Origin: Diospyros lotus
Taxonomy: Eukaryota; Streptophyta; Magnoliopsida; Ericales; Ebenaceae
Direction: 5' to 3'
Length of the DNA stretch: 64,000 bases
Assembly (NCBI RefSeq): GCF_014633365.1
Contig: NC_068338.1
Coordinates: 15,448,616 to 15,512,615, forward strand
Below are positions 45,701 through 57,513 of this stretch, in pieces (position 1 is the stretch's first letter; each line of letters starts with the position of its first letter). A program made the position numbers and the translations under genes. The notes under the pieces are model-generated. The model made no database searches. It saw nothing but the letters and a program-made list of their open reading frames with translations, and was not told where the DNA came from.

Positions 45701-46660
45701 TTGTTCAAATGTAATAGCTTTTGTGTATAAATAGAAAGTTTATGTCAAGATTTTTCATTTTGTATAATGCTGTACAATTCAATAAAAGCCTTTTTAAAAT
45801 AACTTTTCAAAATATGGACGTTAAATGTTCGAGTTGTGAGACTTTGGGAGATTTTATGCTTTGAAAATAGATCAAAAACTTATAACATTTCCATTGAGAT
45901 GATTTTCATATATGAACATATTTTTTTTCCCTAATAAATTTATTGTTAATTATTTGTATAGATTTTGCCATCAAATTTATAGGGTGAAATGATTTATTCA
46001 ACAATCAAGCGTTAGTTGATTTGATCTTTCAAAATATTGATTTGTGATAGACAACTATATTTTATATCCAATTTTATACATAGATACAATAATATGAAAT
46101 ATAAAACTACAAGTCACAAGTACAAACTAAACTTAATATCAAATACTATTATTGTAGATGCTATGGATGAAAGTTTTTTAATATAAAATTTTATTTTAAG
46201 TCATTTGCTAATATTTTGAGTGTAGTTGAACTTGACGAACATGAATTATTTGGTAAGTATAAAGTTGATTATACAATTATTTATACCTTTATAACTAACA
46301 ATTATTTTTTATTTTTATTAAAGATATAATTGGAGAGATTATTGACAAAGACAATATTAAGTGCCAAGAATCTTGTGAAATGACAAGCGAAAAAATGTGA
46401 CAATCTACTTAATGTGTTAATTATTCTTTAGCACATTGAATGACGATATATTGATTTAAGAACGTTGTCTATTAGCATATTAAATAGCGAATAATTAATT
46501 AAAATTAAATTTTGATAAAAGGTTGAGTATTAAAATAAAAAAAAACTATATTTATCGATTCTATTATGATTATTTAAAATAACAAGTTTAATTTTTTATT
46601 TTTAAATTTATAAATCTATTTTAATTACATTTACTGTGCATCGTATGGGTTTAACACTAG

Positions 46661-47002
46661 TTTAGAAGGGTAAAGGTTGTACAAAAATTGTAGAAAAAAA
46701 TGAACGTGAAGCTCTCTTGTTTTTTCAGATTGTTTGTCTCTAGCTCATCTTTATCTTTTTCTTTTTTTTTTTTCATCCTTATATAGACCCAATGATCAAA
46801 TAGTCAGCTATCTTTGTGACTGTTATAAAGAGTAACAGTTGTCAAGCCCATGATAGCTGTTGATAACCATAACCTGTTCTCTGAGATGAAATTAGCGAGT
46901 TGAAGTATGTAAAAGCTAGTTTGCAACAATCAAAGAGAACTTAGATACACATAATTAGTAAATGTATCAGACTGAAAATATTTCATTCCAATAGCTAAAA
47001 GT
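46661..47002. other. Intergenic sequence, no gene seen
   Basis: Short stretch between the Helitron and the Mutator-like MITE. No coding or RNA feature was recognised. The last nine bases are the MITE target duplication. Confidence 0.5.
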
Positions 47003-47412
47003 GAGTGCGATTTTGTTCACCCCCTCTAACGGGGGTGAACGTAACCCCCGTCAGTGGGGGTTAAAAAAAAATTATGTCTTAAAAAAAAAATATTTTTAGT
47101 ATATTTTTTAAAAAAATTATTTTCAGCCACTCAAACAAATTAATTGTCGAAAACAGTCACTTTTCAGTTTTGACTCAGTTTTAACCTTGTCAATTATTTT
47201 TGTAAGTCTGTCATTTTTTTATAAGTTCTAATCCATACAATTTTGATCTCGTCACATTTTCAGTTAAATTCTAAAAATAATTTTTTTTTGAAACATAATT
47301 AATTTGTTTTTAAACAATTTTGTAATTTTTTTCAATTAAGGAATTATTTTTTTAACCCCACTGATGGGGGTTATGTTCACCCCCGTTAAAGGGGGTGAAC
47401 AAAATCGCACTC
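47003..47412. mobile_element. Mutator-like MITE with long self-complementary TIRs
   Basis: 410 bp with terminal inverted repeats of about 70 bp starting gagtgcgattttgttcaccc. A perfect 9-bp target duplication gctaaaagt (46994-47002 and 47413-47421) marks Mutator-type insertion. Each TIR contains two small hairpins of its own (ttcacccc...ggggtgaa and taaccccc...gggggtta). The interior is AT-rich and non-coding. Confidence 0.9.
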
Positions 47413-49461
47413 GCTAAAAGTTCAAATTTTCAGATATACGATGTCAGATGCTCGAGTATCGTAAGTATGGTAGTTGAGTACCATGCAGAGTATTATTTCA
47501 AATTTAGTTATAATTTAGTTATAAGCTTCAGGTACTCAAGTTTTTTTTTTTTTTTCTCAATACTTGAGTATTTTTTTGTTGTTTCTTAAGAATCCTCTAT
47601 GTGCCACAATGCAATACTTGAGTATTATTTTCTTGTACTCGAACACTTTTAGATTATATAAAATTCTTCTCAATTTCTCAAGGAAACACTCAAGTATTAC
47701 TTTGTATTGTAGTCGAGTATTTTTTTACCGATTGCTCTCAATTTCTCAAATAAATACTTGAGTATCATTTTTCAATACATTTCAATGCTCGATTATCTAA
47801 CTCTAGAAATCTAAAACTTGGTTTTCTTCATTTTATACTCATTATTTTTCTTCTAAACCTAAAAACATTCATATTTCCATGAATTGTTTTGTTAAGTCAT
47901 CAAAATTATCAAGAACTGTAGAATGTAAAGTAATAAACAATACATATCCGTATAGAATTGACATGAAAATGATGGAAGGTTGCCTCTATTAGAGAAGATG
48001 GATAAGAGAGATTGGGCTTAGAGTGCAGGGGATTAGAGATATTTTTGGTCGTTTAAAAAAATTAATTGTGATTAACTAATGGTAAGAGATAAGATGTAAT
48101 GTGTTTTGAAAGCTTAAGAGAGATTGCTCTTATTTTAAAAACACAAAGCATCAAGTGTAATTTCACCTAACCTCAAGAGAGGTTGTTGTAATTATCAAAG
48201 AACATAATAATATCTCTTGATTTGATATAAAAAAATAACATTAATTTAAACATTCCATTAGCTTGTTGAAACAACTTTTGCAACTACATTGTCCAATTCT
48301 AACTAAATGTCTTTTTAGTTATTTAAAAATTAATCCATAAAGTGATTTTTTTAAAATACGCTTAATATTTTGCTTTAGAAAACTAAAAACACGACATTAT
48401 TTAGAATTGAACTCATAGTCTCGGGTTCATTTATTTTTTCTATTATATAAACAAACATCATTTTATTGTTATAAAGCTTTGTCAATTAATTGAATTCTCA
48501 AAATATCCTTTATCTATTTTGTTTAAAAGAAACTAAAAATTGTTATACCAAGGTGCTAAGAAGATTTAAACTAATAACCTACACAATTACAATAAATTTG
48601 AAAATACCTTTACTACCACACCAAAACCCTTTATTATTAAAATTTTAACTAAAAATTGAAATGTAATTATCAAACACCATTAGCATTTATATAAAATCTT
48701 TTATTTTTTACCAATGAACCACAATTAATTTAATTTAAAATTTACTTAAACAAAATAAAAACTAAATTGCAACTACCAAACACCAACCTATGAACCTTCA
48801 CATGAGATCTTATATATTTTTTTTAGTCAAAAATCTCTTTTGGCTCATGAACTTACGCATTTTGGTCAATTTCGTACGTTAACATTTTTATGGTTAATTG
48901 AAGACATGAATTTACATTTTTGATCAATTTTATATAAATAAAATTGAAATAAATTCATTAGTGATATGGTCTAATATTAGATCTGCATGACATCTAAAAA
49001 AACATTTTAATGTAGTCTTGCATATCATATTTTATAACATGACATGGTATCTTCATTCATATCTCTTTGTAATATTATGAATGAGTTCCTAGATTTCTTG
49101 TTAAAAATTTGATTATTAAGTTATTAAGAATATATGTGGACGAGATTATTTAATATAAGATTTCTTAAATTGTTCATAATCCTTAGATTCCTTAAATAAG
49201 GACTTTAATTGATCAAGTATGGACTAACACATAAGTTTACTATCTTTGATTAGTAAGAGATATTAATGATAAATTATAGTTAGTCACATGCCATAAAACA
49301 TGAGATGCATGGAGTAAATGTAGGTGGTTGTTAGTTGAACAATGCACCAAACCTGACATTAATAACAAATCATTTGGCTAAAAAGATTAATGATTTGTTA
49401 TTAGTTGAGATTGTGTAAGTGATCCTCTAACTTGAAGCAACATGAGATTGTCTTGTATATT
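47413..49461. other. AT-rich intergenic sequence with an ACTTGAGTAT-rich cluster
   Basis: No gene is recognised. Between about 47449 and 47795 the motif acttgagtat and variants (gctcgagtat, acactcaagtat, agtcgagtat) occur about ten times on both strands. From about 49000 onward the sequence may belong to a large LTR that continues after 54291. Confidence 0.45.
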
Positions 49462-52400
49462 TGTCACGATCCACCACCCGGAGCACCCGCTAGCATAAGA
49501 GATCCGTAAAGAGGTCATGAAATGAATGATATAGAACAATTAAAACGTAAACAACCATACACATCTTATTTATTTTAACCAGACTCACATGGTATATACA
49601 TACCACAATACTCACTATATAAATCTCGTTAGGGCTTAACTGTCTATACAACGAAATAAAAATAGTAACATAAATATGTAACAACAAAACAAACTCTATT
49701 CCGCAAGCCCTCAAAACCAACTCCCAGATATCTTCTAGCTAGAAATACTTTGTACACAACCTATTCCATAAACTCATACACCACTAAGCCTGACTCCCTC
49801 TTTAGCTTTACCTTTATCTAAAATGATGCGAAGTAAACAAAATGAGCCACAAGGCCCATCAAATATATACAAAAGGAATAACTGATCAAATATGAAATGA
49901 AAATATGAGCATTAAATATGGAAGGAAATAAATTCCTTGAATTGAACACGTAATTTCCTGTTTATCATTCATTATCTCATAATACATCGTATCATTCTAT
50001 GCAACATTAGACAATTATGAATTTTTGTGTCCAACCATATTATTTATATATAAACAAGTATAATGCGAACCAATGTCCACCCTCGCTTTAAACCAGATGA
50101 GTATTATGAGCCAAGGTTCCCACGGACAGGCAAATGCCTTCCGAGATTGCTTTTGGATATCTTTTTCCCCACACAGTAAAGTCATAGTGCAAAATAGTAG
50201 ACACCCCAATATATATATATATATATAGATATATCTGTAACACTTAGGTATTTTCACCTTAAGACAATCAAAGTTATAAGCAAAACAACACTAATATCTT
50301 ACATAAACTACACCCTAATCAAGAAATGCACCATTCTTTAGGAAATATAGGGTGAATCAAAACCCTATTGAAGCTTTTGAATAAAATATATTAAGTATTT
50401 AAGTACATCAACAAGATTAAACATGGTAATGTAGGTCAAAATTATCATCTCAATCATAATAGAGCATTTCAAATTTTAGACCGAAATTAATGAGGTTGTA
50501 ACTAACTCAAATCATAACCAATTAATTCAATTCATATATTGAATCGAAGTCTATGATGTCTAGTTTATAGAGCAACAAATGGATTACAAATTGAATATAA
50601 TCATAGAAGGTTATGCCCCAAAAATTGAAGCATGATAGATTGCGTGCTACAGTGACTTACATAATTTTATGACAGAGTTTAACAAGGCCACTACAGGTTC
50701 AATTTGAAGCCAAATGATTCAAGTCATATATCAAAACAAAGCTTATCAAGTCTAGTTTCACAAAAATAAACGGATCTCGAATTGGATATAACCAAAAAAA
50801 GTTATACCTTAAAGACTAAAGCAAGGTCAAATTATTAAAAAATAGAGTAGAAAAATTTAGATTTTATGCAGTGATTCATGGGGCTATTATAGTCTCAAAT
50901 CTTAGTCAAATAATTTGATTCATATTTCTAAAATGAATCTTATGATGCCTAGTTTCTGGATTAAAAAGCGGATTTTGATTTGAATATAACCACAAGAAGT
51001 TATGGCCCAAGGAGTACAACAAGGTTAGTGTAAGCACCCCCGCCCGGATATCCCAGCTGCCCGGACTACCCGAACGGGAGCGCCTACGGGAGGAGAAAAG
51101 TAATAAACACCAGACAAAGACCACCCCGGCATGCATACACAAAAATAAGAACAGCGGAAGCAAAGCTTAAGACATGCATGCACTACGGGTAACCCCGCTA
51201 ACACAGCGGTCACAACATAAGTAAAATAATACAAACTCCTGTGCCGACACACACGAGACTCGAGAAAAGACCTGGCACAGTACGAAATAATAGAGTAAAC
51301 CCTACTCAGACATCAGAGTTGATAGGGATTGACGAGACTGCCTGTACACCACACCGACTCTGTCGTTAAAGCTGACTCCTTTGCTATGGCCCACGCCGCC
51401 ACTACCTGGAATGATGGAAAGCAAGGTGAGTCGAGAGACTCAGCAAGCATAAGGAAGAAAAGGCTGAAGGCTACACAAAACCAGAAATCTCACCCCAGAA
51501 TAAACCCCCAGGTACACGCAAGCCATGAGACGCTACAACACAACAGCTCAATAGCATAACAAAATAAAAGCACATACCGGTCCTTGGGGCCCACATAAGA
51601 CACTTGGCACCCAAGTCCCATACCAACCTGCCGCTGCCCTGAAAGGCAACAAATGTCTCCACAAACCTGCGCGCGCTGTCCCAGGCCGGTACTCCCGTCA
51701 CTTGTATCCGTCGGTACTCCCGACAACCGAGCCATAGGCTCCCTCGGAACGGTACTCCCGTCCGAGAACTAAATACTACCAGTATCCATGCAATGCACAT
51801 AGAAATGCAATGGCATAGTGAGCATCAACGTGATACAAGGCGCCCATACATCCAGGCATCAGGCCATGCTCCGCCCACATAGTAAACCACACGCCATGCA
51901 TATGCCGCGCTGGATGCAACCTAATCAAGCTAGAATGTCCGTGTCCAAGCATACTCAATAAATGAATATCCCAACATGCATCCCGTACCCATGTGCATAT
52001 CAAATCATGAACAGTAATACGATGTATCTAATCATGCAGTAAATCACATACCGGCAGAGCTAGTCAGCAATGCCCGGCACCGGTCAACGGCCAGTGACTA
52101 CGGGTGTCCACCCGACGGTCCACTTCAGGGCTGTACCGTAGTCTACCCTAACGTCACCAAACGGTTGACCCCTGCCCCACTGCTCAATAGCTCTAACCAA
52201 ATCATAAGTAAATCCGAGAAAAACCGTAAATAAAACCCGCACGACTAGGAACCTAGTTCCCCAACTGGGTTCAGCATCATTCCGAAAGGAATGGGGGTGG
52301 TACAAACCCCTGTAGGCTCACAACGAATAAAATTATAGAAGCCTCAGATTTAATTTAAATTAAAACAAATGAATAATAATTTAACAAATAAGGTTAGGTG

Positions 52401-54290
52401 CCGAATTAAAGTAAGGGAGGTGATACAATACAAGAAATCACGGGGTCTTTCACGGGAATTAAAGATCGAGAAGAGAGGGTTGAGAGCTTGCCTTTACACG
52501 ACCGTTCCTTGCTTTTCTTGTGCACCCGTTGCGAAATAAAACGTTCACTGGCAATAAATAAAATCGCGGCTTTAATTAAATAAATCTACCGTGCAATATA
52601 ATTAATTTAGCCGTCTAAAATTCCACCTAAGCGCACCACAATTAAAATCTCAACGAGTCTCATATTTATTTTAAATTAAATCACGCTAATAAAATTCTCG
52701 AAACCAGCTTAATAAATTAAATTTAAATCAAACGACTCCAAATTCCATAATTAATAAACGAGCCAAAACAGATGAAGAGAGTGTATAAAATACGAGAAAT
52801 CACAGGGTTTCTCACGGGAATTGAAGAATACGAGGAAAGCATTAGGAACTTGCCTGAAATCAGCTGATTCCGACCTCTCTCAAGCTCCCGAGGCAAATTA
52901 AATCATTTCCTAGCAAATAATACAACCGAGACTCAAATTAATTAATTTTAATCGCGTAAAATTTATAATTTAAACACATAATGCTTCTACTAATTTTTAC
53001 CCACGTACCTGATCACTTCCCATACCGACAAAATCCCAAAATTTTATTATTTTTTCCTTATTTTCCTTTTCTTCCTTTCTTTTCTTTTCCTTTTCTTCTT
53101 CTTCTTCTTCTTCCTTTCTTCCTCTTCCCTGCGCCTTCTTCCTCGCATGCACCAGCGGCCACCGTCGCTGCCCAACCCCACCAACCGTCGCCGCCCCCTG
53201 CCAGCGGCTTCGATGGCCACCTCGCTGCTGGTGCCGCCACCCACGACCGCATGCGCCACCGCGGCCTGTTGCTGCTCTGTCGCTGCCCTGCGTCACCGCC
53301 GTTGCTTGCGTCGCCCATGGCTGCGGTTTCTTCAAGCCGCAGCTGCTCCTCGTAGCTGCCATGGCCGAGCAAAGCTCGGCCAGCCTCCCATGGTCGCCAT
53401 CTCCTTCTCTCTCCCTCGTTCGATCTCTCTTTCTCACTCTCTCGGTCTCGATCTCTCCCCCTCAATCTCTCCCTCAGCCGAGCCCTCTCACTCCCTGCTC
53501 ACTCTCTGCTCCCCCCGATCTCTATCTCTCACTCTCTGCTCCTCTGTTCTTCTCTGTTTTCCCTTTGACAAAATGGCCAGTTGCTTGACCCCTACGCACA
53601 CACGCACAGCCACAAAATTTTTAAACAAACTAATTAATTTAATTAATTAAATAAATTTAATTTAAATAAATTTAATTTACACTTATATTATTTTTGGGAT
53701 ATTACAGTTAGAATTCAAGAATCTATTGTTAAAATAGAGAAGAGAAGTAAGAATTTGCCTTGATTAAGGGATGATTTGAGAGAAGGAAGGAAGTCACAAA
53801 CCAAGCCTCCAATTCCAATCAAAAGCCCTTTAAAATCATCCACCGAATCCCCTCTTGAAGCACCAATTTGAAGAAGAAGAAATTAAGGATTTAAGAAAAC
53901 AAAGAGAAGAGAAGAATGAAAGAAGAAGAAAATGAAGAGGACTCATACTAAGGCACCCTTATATACTTCTCTTTCTTTCACATTTTTCCCTCACACAAAT
54001 AAATAAATTCCCCACACATCCCTTCTTTCCTTTTTCATTCATTTAATTAAATGCAAAATACATATATATTTCCACACACAAAGAGCCCAATCAGCAGCCC
54101 CATTCTCTTCCGATCTCAAGCCCATAAATTTTGACTTAGAATATTCAATACACCCAAATTTCATTTAATTTTCAACTTGCACAACACATGCAATTCTTTA
54201 ATCATCTAAATCAATTTATGCCCAAAATATAGCACACAGAAATAATACCAAAATGCCAAAATTATCTAGACCCATTATCGGGTCGTTAAA
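49462..54290 (-). mobile_element. Solo LTR, gypsy type (outer), split by another solo LTR
   Basis: Starts tgtcacgatccacc and ends gggtcgttaaa. It is flanked by the 5-bp duplication atatt (49457-49461 and 54291-54295). Without the nested LTR and its duplication it is about 2.15 kb. On the minus strand it begins TTTAACGACCC and ends GGATCGTGACA, so the first dinucleotide has decayed from TG. A TATA motif is at 53966-53958 (minus). No internal region is present. Confidence 0.75.
51029..53706 (-). mobile_element. Solo LTR, gypsy type (nested inside the outer one)
   Basis: 2678 bp, starting tgtaagcacccccgcccgg and ending tttttgggatattaca. The perfect duplication gttag lies at 51024-51028 and 53707-53711. 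On the minus strand it reads TGTAATATCCC...GGGTGCTTACA. It is GC-richer than its host LTR and has a CT-rich tract (53080-53530) that produces spurious Arg/Lys/Glu-rich and Ser/Pro-rich frames. An imperfect repeat of the type atacgagaaatcacagggtttctcacggg occurs at about 52428 and 52788. Confidence 0.88.
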
Positions 54291-54629
54291 ATATTGGTGT
54301 TTGAAATATACTAGAGTATGAGGACTTACCCTAAATGGGTGGGAATGTTCTCTAGTAGTTTCTTTCAACTAGTATATGAATGCATGTGTTTACCAGATAG
54401 GATTCATTACCCTCGATGTGAGGCGAATGTCCTATGCGATTTTATATTGGAATATGATAAGAGAATTCCTCAGCTAAGGCATGAATGATTGAAAATGAGT
54501 TTTTAATGTGTTATCTCACATCACATCAAATAAGATCTATCTCATATAATTAAGTTAGTGAGTTTAATCAGCTCACGACTCCCACTCAGTTGGGACGTTA
54601 GTAATGCAAGGATTTAATTATACAGTAAT
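54291..54629. other. Flank between the solo LTR nest and Cassandra B, no gene seen
   Basis: Reads as a continuation of 49000-49461 across the solo LTR. It ends with gtaat, the target site of Cassandra B. No coding sequence. Confidence 0.45.
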
Positions 54630-54722
54630 TGTAATACCCCAAGAGTTCAGAGAAGGGTAGTAAATATCGAGGATAAGTGAGGAAGGAACACCAGTTGGAT
54701 ACCTTTTGGGCTGAATGTAGGC

Positions 54723-54790
54723 GAAGAATTCTGGGGTTAAGCGTGCTTGAGCTGGGGAAGTTCAAGGAAGGGTGACCCCCTGGGAAGTTC
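54723..54790 (+). promoter_or_regulatory. 5S rRNA-like pol III promoter block, Cassandra B left LTR
   Basis: ggggttaagcgtgcttgagc and ggaagggtgacc...ctgggaag match the order and spacing of plant 5S box A to box C. One base of the box C region (gatggg to gaaggg) differs. Confidence 0.8.
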
Positions 54791-55121
54791 GCTTAGGCCT
54801 ATCAAGGTAAGTTGTTCCGGTCCTCCCTATCGCTGGATGTGGGATGTTACAGGTGGTATCAGAGCGGACCCTTGGTAAAGGCGGTTCGATGATGGCGGGG
54901 AGTGGCGCCGGGGCTCGAAGGCCTGTATAAGAAGTAGTTTCTGGCAGGCTTTTAGGATGGCACCCCCAAAAAGGGGAGAAGTTCTAGGACCAGTTGTAAG
55001 GTTGCATGACACAAACGTTATGTGCTCAGGGGGGGGAATGTAATACCCCAAGAGCCCAGAATCGAGGATAACTAAGGAAGGAAACAACACCAGCTGGATA
55101 CCTTTTGGGCTGAATATTGGC

Positions 55122-55190
55122 AAAGAACTCCGGAGTTAAGCATGCTTGAGTTGGGGAAGTTCAAGGATGGGTAACCTCTTAGGAAGTTCG
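55122..55190 (+). promoter_or_regulatory. 5S rRNA-like pol III promoter block, Cassandra B right LTR
   Basis: aagaactccggagttaagca and aaggatgggtaacctc resemble plant 5S rRNA closely, more so than in the other Cassandra LTRs of this window in the ctccggagttaag part. Confidence 0.8.
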
Positions 55191-55255
55191 CGTAGGCCCA
55201 TCAGGGTAAGTTGTTTCAATCCTTCCTATCGCTCGATGCGGGATGTTACCGTAAT

Positions 55256-56613
55256 CGTCAACGAAATAAGTTCACTCGAAATTGACTTCATTACCATTTA
55301 TATTATCTTGATATGTTGTTAGACTTCACTTAAGATCTTTAGGGTGTTTTGAGAATATGGAGAGATTCTAGAAATAAATTAAAGAGTTCAATTAACATCA
55401 AAGGAGTTTAATGTTTCCTAATTGTTATTTGACATTGAACTTAGAAAGTCACACACCTATAAGTAAAGCAACAAAATAAATAATATTAGGCTTGTATTAT
55501 GTTCTTAAGTGACATTAAGAGTTAATGAAGGACTTAAATTCCATTAAAAGTTAATGGATGAACTATTGCAATTAACCATGGCTTGCAACATAAAATATAA
55601 AATAGTCAACTAATTTTTTCAAAGTTAAAAAAAACTGCCAACTGCTTTCTAAAGTTGGATAGATTCTCAACTAAATGTGGTAACTGGTATGTGGAATAAT
55701 CCACTACTTGCTTAATTCAATGGATTATTAGATAATTTCACTAAATTATCTCAAGTTTTTGCATATAAATAGAGAAAATGAAAGAAAAGAAGATCTCTCT
55801 CAACTCTTTCAATTGCTCTTGATAGCTTCTTATTTTCTTTTCTTCTCTTTCCTTGCTCATGAGTTGAGCCTATTCTTCTTCAATTAAGAATAGAAATCAA
55901 GCCTATTCTCCTTTGATGTCTTCAACTAGCACAAGGAAGCATCAAAGGATTTTGTTAACTCTCTTGGTGTGGATAGCCTAGGCCCCCTTTAATTGAGGAG
56001 GAATTGTTCAAGCTTGTAAAACAAACACTAATAGTTGATTCATCAAGAGGTAACAATATTTTTAGATTACATGTTTATGTATATTTTAAAATCACATGAA
56101 TCTCATATGTAAACCCTAACAAAATTGCCCTTAGACTCCCTATAATTTAAAAATATTTATTAAGGTCCATAAGATTTATCTTTTTTCTTTTGTTCTAACA
56201 CCCTTTTTATTTTGTGTTTTAAATAGAAAGCATAGAATTTAAATATTAAAAAAAAGAAAGAACCTTGTCATAAACAATTGCTATTTGATTTTAAAAAGTT
56301 CTTAATAAAATCATATATAATATTTTTTTAAAAAAAATGAAGACTTCACATTTCCATAAATGTCAAGACTTCTCATGGAAGATTAAGAGTTCAAACTTCT
56401 TATCTTTTTAATTAAATTTTCATTATCGAACAATTTATTAGAAATGGATATAAATGAAAAACGGTATCTCATTTTCTAACGTGGTTATAGCCGCGCCACT
56501 TCTTTCAACCATGCGCTTGCATTATTTTTTCTTATTCCCTCTTTAACTTAAATATTGAATAGAGTAGTTATCCATGACTACACTTGATGATGCGATGACC
56601 GATCACCTGCCCC
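55256..56613. other. Intergenic or LTR-like sequence, no gene seen
   Basis: A TATA motif (tataaat, 55764-55770) followed by a CT-rich leader-like stretch (55795-55860) resembles the promoter part of a copia LTR in plus orientation. Together with 49000-49461 and 54291-54629 it may be one large LTR broken by later insertions. Ends could not be fixed. 56060-56580 is AT-rich without features. Confidence 0.35.
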
Positions 56614-57098
56614 TGTCTCGAACTAGGTACCTGCAATGAAGTCGGGGACTTGCTCCCCCCTAATCACTCCGATGCTCTAGTCAAATCATTGGGTTATCTT
56701 AAGCTCAAAACATACAGTTCAGAATTTAGAGAAAGAGTGGAGAGAGTTTACCCATCCCTGTTGCTTTTCTTTTATCCTTTTGCCAAGATAAGGATTCTCT
56801 TTCAAATCGTCGGGATCCCCATCCCGTACCTTGCGGAGCTGTGATCTTACCAATATGGATATTGATAATCGTTCCCGAAGAGTTTGGGATAGTCTTTATC
56901 ACCATGATCCTCGGAGCAATGATTGATGCCGAGGATTCCGGAGGATCTTCACTAAGTAACAGGCTAACCGGTGTGCTGAGACGTATTTGCCACGTGTCCT
57001 CTCTGGGCTTAAGTAGGATGATGTCAAGGGAGTGGTTCTTTAGCGGACACGTGTCATCGCTGCCATTGGTATGGACCCGAGGGTATTTTCCCTTATCA
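56614..57098 (-). repeat. 3-prime LTR of Tat element 2
   Basis: The right end (ccttatca, 57098) is set by the adjacent polypurine tract. The left end at tgtctcgaactagg (56614) is a judgement from TG and resemblance to the start of element 1 LTRs. The partner LTR is outside the window, so neither length nor target duplication can be confirmed. Confidence 0.55.
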
Positions 57099-57513
57099 CT
57101 TGCCCCCCCACTCCTCGAGCCCCCTAGCTTGGACGACTCAAGGAATGTCGAAGTCTCCGAAGGTCTGCACCCCCTTTTTACCCCGAGGGTTGAGATCTGT
57201 CAGGTCCGAGGAGCTAGGGAGTTTCTTTTCCTTGCATATGCTCCTACGACGTGGTTATCGATTTGTTCTGATGTCAATATCGGTTCCCCAAACACTGTCC
57301 AAACCTTTCTCCTCTCAAGCCGCCCAATCTCTAGGCAATTAATGCTTATCATTACCTGCCCTTTGGTCCTCCACCTTCAAGGCTTTAATAGGCGACCCTC
57401 ATTCTTTTGTTTATTTCTTCTTCCAGCCCTTTTCCTGCCAAGCCTATTGCCGTGTTAGCAAGCATTTTCTTCCCTTTCTGCACCTTCCTTGTTCTTTCTC
57501 TTGACTTTCTGCG

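Larger units (their letters stand above)
43544..46660 (+). mobile_element. Non-autonomous Helitron
   Basis: The right end is a classic Helitron terminus. A hairpin CTGTGC-atc-GTATGG (46634-46648, pairing partly through G-T) is followed 12 bases later by CTAG (46657-46660) and then T. The left end TCTTAATATATATTAAAATAG (43544) follows an A, as expected for insertion between A and T without target duplication. There is no Rep-helicase coding. The interior is extremely AT-rich and made of several pairs of direct repeats. Two further starts of the same type occur inside. Confidence 0.75.
54630..55250 (+). mobile_element. Cassandra-type TRIM retrotransposon, copy B
   Basis: A complete 621-bp element. 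LTRs are at 54630-54851 and 55039-55250, the flanking duplication gtaat is at 54625-54629 and 55251-55255, a perfect tRNA-iMet primer site tggtatcagagc starts at 54854, and a purine tract caggggggggaa lies at 55027-55038. Each LTR carries the 5S-like block. The last base of the right LTR is C instead of A. The interior (188 bp) is non-coding. It shares its LTR plan with copy A but differs at many positions, so the two represent separate insertions. Confidence 0.92.

Noticed and set aside
43544..46660. CRISPR-like array, because of repeated AT-rich segments
   Set aside because: Repeats are long, diverged and paired rather than short and regularly spaced. The context is a plant Helitron.
53058..53650. 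Long Arg/Lys/Glu-rich and Ser/Pro/His-rich frames on both strands
   Set aside because: They are translations of CT-rich simple sequence inside a solo LTR and have no domain structure.
56841..57458. A 205-codon plus-strand frame
   Set aside because: It spans the 3-prime LTR of Tat element 2 and the purine tract, so it cannot be a real gene. The antisense ORF starts later, at 57514.
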